Below are positions 13,145 to 16,404 of a stretch of DNA of 16,404 nucleotides, in pieces. The stretch covers positions 1 to 16,404 of the forward strand of contig CAMKNF010000027.1 of assembly GCA_946414115.1 (NCBI GenBank). The letters run 5' to 3'. The stretch's first letter is position 1. Each line of letters begins with the position of its first letter. The notes under the pieces were generated by a model. It was not told the DNA's origin. It made no database searches and was given only the letters and a program-made list of their open reading frames with translations. The position numbers and the translations under genes were made by a program. Source of the stretch: an uncultured Ruminococcus sp. Lineage in GTDB: Bacteria; Bacillota; Clostridia; Oscillospirales; Acutalibacteraceae.

Positions 13145-13151
13145 TTGTCAA
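13123..13151 (-). promoter_or_regulatory. Perfect consensus promoter of tRNA-Gly
   Basis: On the minus strand TTGACA (complement of 13146-13151), a 17-bp spacer and TATAAT (complement of 13123-13128) match the sigma-A consensus at all twelve positions. The expected start near 13116 leaves ~12 nt before the mature tRNA. The -35 begins 3 nt behind the stop codon of the ClpE-type gene. Confidence 0.9.
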
Positions 13152-13154
13152 GGG

Positions 13155-15500
13155 TTAAATTGACTCTAAAATAATTTTTTCTCCGTCAGAGGTTACATTT
13201 ATTGCGCTTATGCTGTCATTGCCTGATTCAATCATTGCAGAAGCAATCTTTTCCTCTACCTCACGTCTGATTGTGTTTCTCAAATCTCTTGCTCCACTCT
13301 TGCCCGAGCAGGATTTCTCGGCAAGATACTCGCAAGCCTTATCATCAAACGTAAACTTAATGTGCTTTTCTTCGAGAGTGGGCACATATTCGGAAAGCAT
13401 AAGGTTTGCAATCTTAACAAAATTATCCTTTGTGAGTGTGTTGAACACGATTACCTCGTCAACACGGGCGATAAACTCGGGACGGAGGAACTCGGAAAGT
13501 GCTTTCATCACTCTTTCCTTTGACGCATCCTCCTGCGTTTTACCAAAGCCGAGTGCACTGTCGTTGCTCGTTGAACCGGCGTTTGATGTCATTACAATAA
13601 CTGTATTTTCAAAATTTACTGCTCTGCCGTGTGCGTCTGTTACCTTGCCCTCGTCGAGAATCTGGAGCAGAATATTGAGCACATCGGGGTGAGCCTTTTC
13701 AATTTCGTCGAACAGAAGCACCGAATACGGACGGCGGCGAACCTTCTCGGTTACCTGTCCTGCTTCGTCGTAGCCGACATATCCCGGCGGTGAACCGATA
13801 ATCTTTGACACCGAGTGTTTCTCCATAAACTCCGACATATCAAGTCTTATAAGCGTTTCGGGTGTATCGAATAACTGTTGGCTTAATACCTTTACAAGTT
13901 CTGTTTTACCAACACCCGTAGGTCCTACGAATATAAATGATGCCGGTCTGCGCCTTGGTGAAATCTGACAGCGGCTGCGCTTGATTGCCGAAGCAAGCAC
14001 CTCAACGGCTTCATCCTGTCCGATGATTTTCTTTTTAAGCTCATCTTCAAGGTCGGCAAGCTTTGAAAGCTCGTTTTCTCTGATTCTTGACGCTGGAATA
14101 CCTGTCCAAAGCTCGATAACCTTGGCAATATCCTCTTCGGTTACCTTTGCTGTAAGACTTTCGGGGTCAATCTGCGAAAGCTCGGAAGCTATTCTTGCAA
14201 GGCTTGTATTGACCTCTGCAAGTGCCTCGTAGTCAACCTCCTCGGCTGTTGAAATGTCTTCTTTCTTAAGTGAAAGCTTTGACTTTTCTTCATTAAGCTT
14301 ATCGTAACGCTCCATTGATTTGTTGCGAAGTGCGGCACAGGCACAGCTTTCGTCTAAAAGGTCAATTGCCTTATCGGGAAGAAATCTGTCTGTAATATAA
14401 CGTTCGGAAAGAATTACCGTCTTACGTACTACGTCATCGTCAACAATTACTCTGTGGTGCTGTTCATAATAGCTCTTTACTCCTGCGATTACGTCGATTG
14501 TCTGCGCAATTGTAGGCTCGCCGACCTTAACAGGCTGGAATCTTCTTTCAAGTGCAGAGTCTTTTTCAATGTATTTTCTGTATTCATTAAAGGTTGTTGC
14601 GCCGATTACCTGAACCTCGCCCCTTGACAGAGCAGGCTTTAAGATATTTGCGGCGTTCATTGTTCCTTCGTTGTCACCTGTTCCGACAAGGCTGTGCACC
14701 TCGTCGATAAAGAGGATAACGTTACCGCTTTCCTTGATTTCGGAAACCAGTCCCTTGATACGGCTTTCAAACTGACCTCTGAACTGAGTACCTGCTACAA
14801 GAGAAGTGAGGTCAAGGAGCTGAATTTCCTTATTTTTAAGCCTTTGCGGAACATTACCCGACGCAATTCGAAGTGCAAGTCCCTCTGCGATTGCGGTTTT
14901 ACCTACGCCCGGTTCACCGATAAGGCAGGGATTGTTCTTTGTACGGCGTGACAGAATCTGAATAACACGCTCGATTTCCGTATCACGTCCGATAATTCTG
15001 TCAATCTTGCCCTCTCTTGCCTTGCGTGTCAAATCCTCGCAGTAAAGGCTGATATGCTTTCTCTTCTTCTCTTTCTTATCCTTTTTATTCGGCTTTGAGC
15101 CGTCCTTGCCCGATGTCGCATTATTCTGACCGCCGCCGAACATATTGTTGAAAAATGCGGGGAAAGCAGGAGCACCGTGCGAAAAATCATCGTCGTCACT
15201 TCCGCCGTTCTCGGCATCGAACTGATCCATTTGTTCTGCAAGATTGTCAGCACCGAGCTGTTCCATAAGCTGGGAAATGTCACCGTTTTCGCCCATATTC
15301 TGCATTAGGCTGTTCATCTGATCCTGTACATTTTCCAAGTCCTCGTCGGAAATACCCATTTTGCTGATTAAATCCTCAACAGGTTTTATGCCAAGCTCCT
15401 TTGCACAGGTAAGGCAATAGCCTACCGTCGGAGCGTCTTTTGAATTAGTATTAGAAACGAAAACAACTGCCTGTCGTTTTCCACATCTGCTGCAAAGCAT
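13155..15500 (-). CDS. clpE: Clp ATPase, ClpE-type, with N-terminal zinc finger (781 residues)
   Basis: This HSP100 unfoldase feeds proteins to the ClpP protease. It opens with a four-cysteine zinc finger (C3, C6, C29, C32) instead of the double Clp_N repeat of ClpC/ClpA, which is the ClpE pattern. A long flexible linker (~55-150) is rich in Met, Gln, Asn, Asp and Gly and ends in a Lys/Arg cluster. AAA module 1 has Walker A GEPGVGKT (195-202) and Walker B VILFIDEVH (261-269), followed by a short middle domain (~395-455). AAA module 2 has Walker A GPTGVGKT (526-533), Walker B LLFDEIEKAH (595-604) and an LGF tripeptide (650-652) where ClpP-docking loops occur. ATG 15500 follows AAGGAG at ideal spacing. 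A promoter lies at 15612-15640. I found no CtsR or CIRCE operator. Some might name it clpC; the zinc finger favours clpE. Confidence 0.9.
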   Translation of the reverse strand: MLCSRCGKRQAVVFVSNTNSKDAPTVGYCLTCAKELGIKPVEDLISKMGISDEDLENVQDQMNSLMQNMGENGDISQLMEQLGADNLAEQMDQFDAENGGSDDDDFSHGAPAFPAFFNNMFGGGQNNATSGKDGSKPNKKDKKEKKRKHISLYCEDLTRKAREGKIDRIIGRDTEIERVIQILSRRTKNNPCLIGEPGVGKTAIAEGLALRIASGNVPQRLKNKEIQLLDLTSLVAGTQFRGQFESRIKGLVSEIKESGNVILFIDEVHSLVGTGDNEGTMNAANILKPALSRGEVQVIGATTFNEYRKYIEKDSALERRFQPVKVGEPTIAQTIDVIAGVKSYYEQHHRVIVDDDVVRKTVILSERYITDRFLPDKAIDLLDESCACAALRNKSMERYDKLNEEKSKLSLKKEDISTAEEVDYEALAEVNTSLARIASELSQIDPESLTAKVTEEDIAKVIELWTGIPASRIRENELSKLADLEDELKKKIIGQDEAVEVLASAIKRSRCQISPRRRPASFIFVGPTGVGKTELVKVLSQQLFDTPETLIRLDMSEFMEKHSVSKIIGSPPGYVGYDEAGQVTEKVRRRPYSVLLFDEIEKAHPDVLNILLQILDEGKVTDAHGRAVNFENTVIVMTSNAGSTSNDSALGFGKTQEDASKERVMKALSEFLRPEFIARVDEVIVFNTLTKDNFVKIANLMLSEYVPTLEEKHIKFTFDDKACEYLAEKSCSGKSGARDLRNTIRREVEEKIASAMIESGNDSISAINVTSDGEKIILESI

Positions 15501-15611
15501 AGTATTCTCCTTATATGTAAAAATTTTGGATAACTTTCATTCAGTATTATTATAAATATTATGTAACGCCTGCAATATGCAAAGGCAAAGTTTAATATTT
15601 AATTAGTATAC

Positions 15612-15640
15612 ATTATATATGTTTATGATGTAAATTTCAA
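15612..15640 (-). promoter_or_regulatory. Promoter of the ClpE-type gene
   Basis: On the minus strand TTGAAA (complement of 15635-15640), a 17-bp spacer and TATAAT (complement of 15612-15617) form a strong sigma-A promoter. The transcript would have a ~105-nt leader, which contains a small hairpin (GCC-TGCA-ATA-TGCA-AA-GGC, 15568-15586). The whole of 15501-15655 holds no other gene. The promoter sits just behind pgsA, with no terminator between. Confidence 0.75.
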
Positions 15641-15655
15641 TGGTATTTTGTCAAA

Positions 15656-16270
15656 TTATTTACTTTCTGCATTTTCTTTTGATTTTTCCTTGCTGTTATA
15701 CTCCCTGATAAGCTGAAAATAAATTTTTCCATACTGATAAAGTGCAAAAAGCATTGTTATTGCCGTTACCGACAAGAGTGAAACGTCAAGCGCAAAGTTC
15801 TCAAACCGGAAAGCGGCTTTAAGAAAAATTATTGCAAATACCGACAGGTAAAATACTACCGTTCCGACCTTTCCGTACCACTTTGCCGCAGGAGGCGTTA
15901 TACCCTTGTTAATCAAGTCCATTCCGCCGAGGAGCATTAAAACGTCCTTTAGCAGGAGTACAACAAGTACGGGAAGAACAATCGGTACATATATTACCAT
16001 ACAGATTACAACCGCTAAAAGCGTGAATTTGTCTGCTATAGGGTCAAGAATTTTTCCTAGAGAAGTTACCTGATTGAATCTGCGTGCAATCATTCCGTCA
16101 AAGCAATCGGTAAGTCCCGAAACGCCTATGCATATTACGGCAGGAATATAATTCTCTTTAAGAAAAAAGTAAACAAAAGGAACTATAAGAATTATTCTGA
16201 TGTAAGTCAGAATATTCGGAATTGTAATTAAGTCTTTCGCTTTAAAACTCCACTTTTCATTGTTATCCAT
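15656..16270 (-). CDS. pgsA: CDP-diacylglycerol--glycerol-3-phosphate 3-phosphatidyltransferase
   Basis: PgsA makes phosphatidylglycerol phosphate from CDP-diacylglycerol and glycerol-3-phosphate, the committed step to phosphatidylglycerol and cardiolipin. The 204-residue protein has the CDP-alcohol phosphotransferase signature D-G-x2-A-R-x8-G-x3-D-x3-D (D58, G59, A62, R63, G72, D76, D80), with D55 also in place. It has about five to six hydrophobic segments, the usual membrane topology. The N-terminal block IPNILTYIRIILIVP is characteristic of PgsA rather than of other members of the family. The charged tail (NSKEKSKENAESK) is cytoplasmic-looking and slightly longer than usual. ATG 16270 follows GGGGTGG. 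No clear promoter is seen upstream, where copy B of the dispersed repeat lies. There is no terminator behind it, so read-through into the ClpE-type gene is likely. Confidence 0.93.
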   Translation of the reverse strand: MDNNEKWSFKAKDLITIPNILTYIRIILIVPFVYFFLKENYIPAVICIGVSGLTDCFDGMIARRFNQVTSLGKILDPIADKFTLLAVVICMVIYVPIVLPVLVVLLLKDVLMLLGGMDLINKGITPPAAKWYGKVGTVVFYLSVFAIIFLKAAFRFENFALDVSLLSVTAITMLFALYQYGKIYFQLIREYNSKEKSKENAESK

Positions 16271-16290
16271 AAAACCACCCCATAAAAATT

Positions 16291-16360
16291 TTATTCTGTT
16301 TATCCCTTTAACTAAGCTTTTAATTTAGGATTACTCAAGGATATAAGCAATAATTTAGTT
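16291..16360. repeat. Dispersed repeat, copy B
   Basis: It aligns without gaps to 12051-12120 (54 of 70 positions identical by my count), with the same orientation relative to the downstream minus-strand gene. Here it starts about 21 nt upstream of the pgsA ATG and covers its leader, so it may include promoter or regulatory sequence. Confidence 0.6.
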
Positions 16361-16361
16361 C

Positions 16362-16389
16362 AATTCGGAATGCGTAATTCGGAATGCGT
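16362..16389. repeat. Two tandem copies of a 14-bp unit
   Basis: The unit AATTCGGAATGCGT occurs twice in exact tandem (16362-16375 and 16376-16389), followed by a partial third AATT. It directly follows copy B of the dispersed repeat and runs to near the window edge, so the full extent is unknown. Confidence 0.75.
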
Positions 16390-16404
16390 AATTAATGGTC
16401 GCTA

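Noticed and set aside
15501..15655. Possible CtsR or CIRCE heat-shock operator before the ClpE-type gene
   Set aside because: No tandem GGTCAAA heptads and no TTAGCACTC-N9-GAGTGCTAA element; only an isolated TGTCAAA and a GCAAAGGCAAAG direct repeat are seen.
1..16404. CRISPR array, insertion sequence, integrase or prophage genes
   Set aside because: No regularly spaced repeats, transposase, recombinase or phage structural genes are visible in either strand.

Overview
The window looks like chromosomal DNA of a low-to-moderate GC Firmicute of the class Clostridia, most likely the Oscillospirales/Ruminococcaceae side. The main evidence is the fused ispH-rpsA gene in a cmk-plsC-ispH/rpsA cluster, a TSCPD-domain protein of the TIGR03905 type, a ClpE-type unfoldase with an N-terminal zinc finger, and strong AAGGAG-type ribosome binding sites. 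The species call is inference. Nearly all genes lie on the minus strand; the + strand carries only the TSCPD gene, a HAD phosphatase and a possible tiny peptide/sRNA gene.

From left to right: a DnaD-domain gene cut by the window edge (1-738, -) diverges from the TSCPD gene (874-1128, +). Next come a 52-residue membrane peptide gene (1135-1293, -), ligA (1379-3361, -) and an HD-domain gene (3411-3986, -). A clear intrinsic terminator at 4010-4039 closes the next operon. That operon reads leftwards from a good promoter at 9551-9579: an RpiR-type regulator, an HI0933-like flavoprotein, cmk, plsC and ispH-rpsA. Its genes overlap or are at most 25 nt apart. It therefore links a sugar-phosphate-sensing type regulator to nucleotide, phospholipid, isoprenoid and translation functions. 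A HAD phosphatase (9680-10246, +) diverges from it and ends at a hairpin shared with a two-gene ABC exporter operon (10306-11969, -).

The stretch 11970-13154 is the accessory-looking part. It holds a palindromic possible operator, one copy of a diverged ~70-nt dispersed repeat, a run of GC-rich hairpins and an AT-rich orphan gene (12320-12721, -) with a consensus promoter. It also holds a back-to-back + strand promoter followed by a 25-codon hydrophobic ORF and a terminator, and then tRNA-Gly(UCC) with a perfect consensus promoter. Beyond it lie the ClpE-type gene (13155-15500, -) and pgsA (15656-16270, -). The second copy of the dispersed repeat and a 14-bp tandem repeat sit at the right edge.

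Most of the window is housekeeping. The parts most worth a second look are (1) the membrane peptide whose ribosome binding site lies in a perfect 16-bp inverted repeat behind ligA, (2) a strong internal ribosome binding site at the ispH/rpsA junction, (3) the divergent orphan-protein / small-peptide module beside tRNA-Gly, (4) the repeat pair in the leaders of two minus-strand genes, and (5) the inverted repeats at the tRNA and regulator promoters. I found no CRISPR array, complete mobile element, rRNA or origin.
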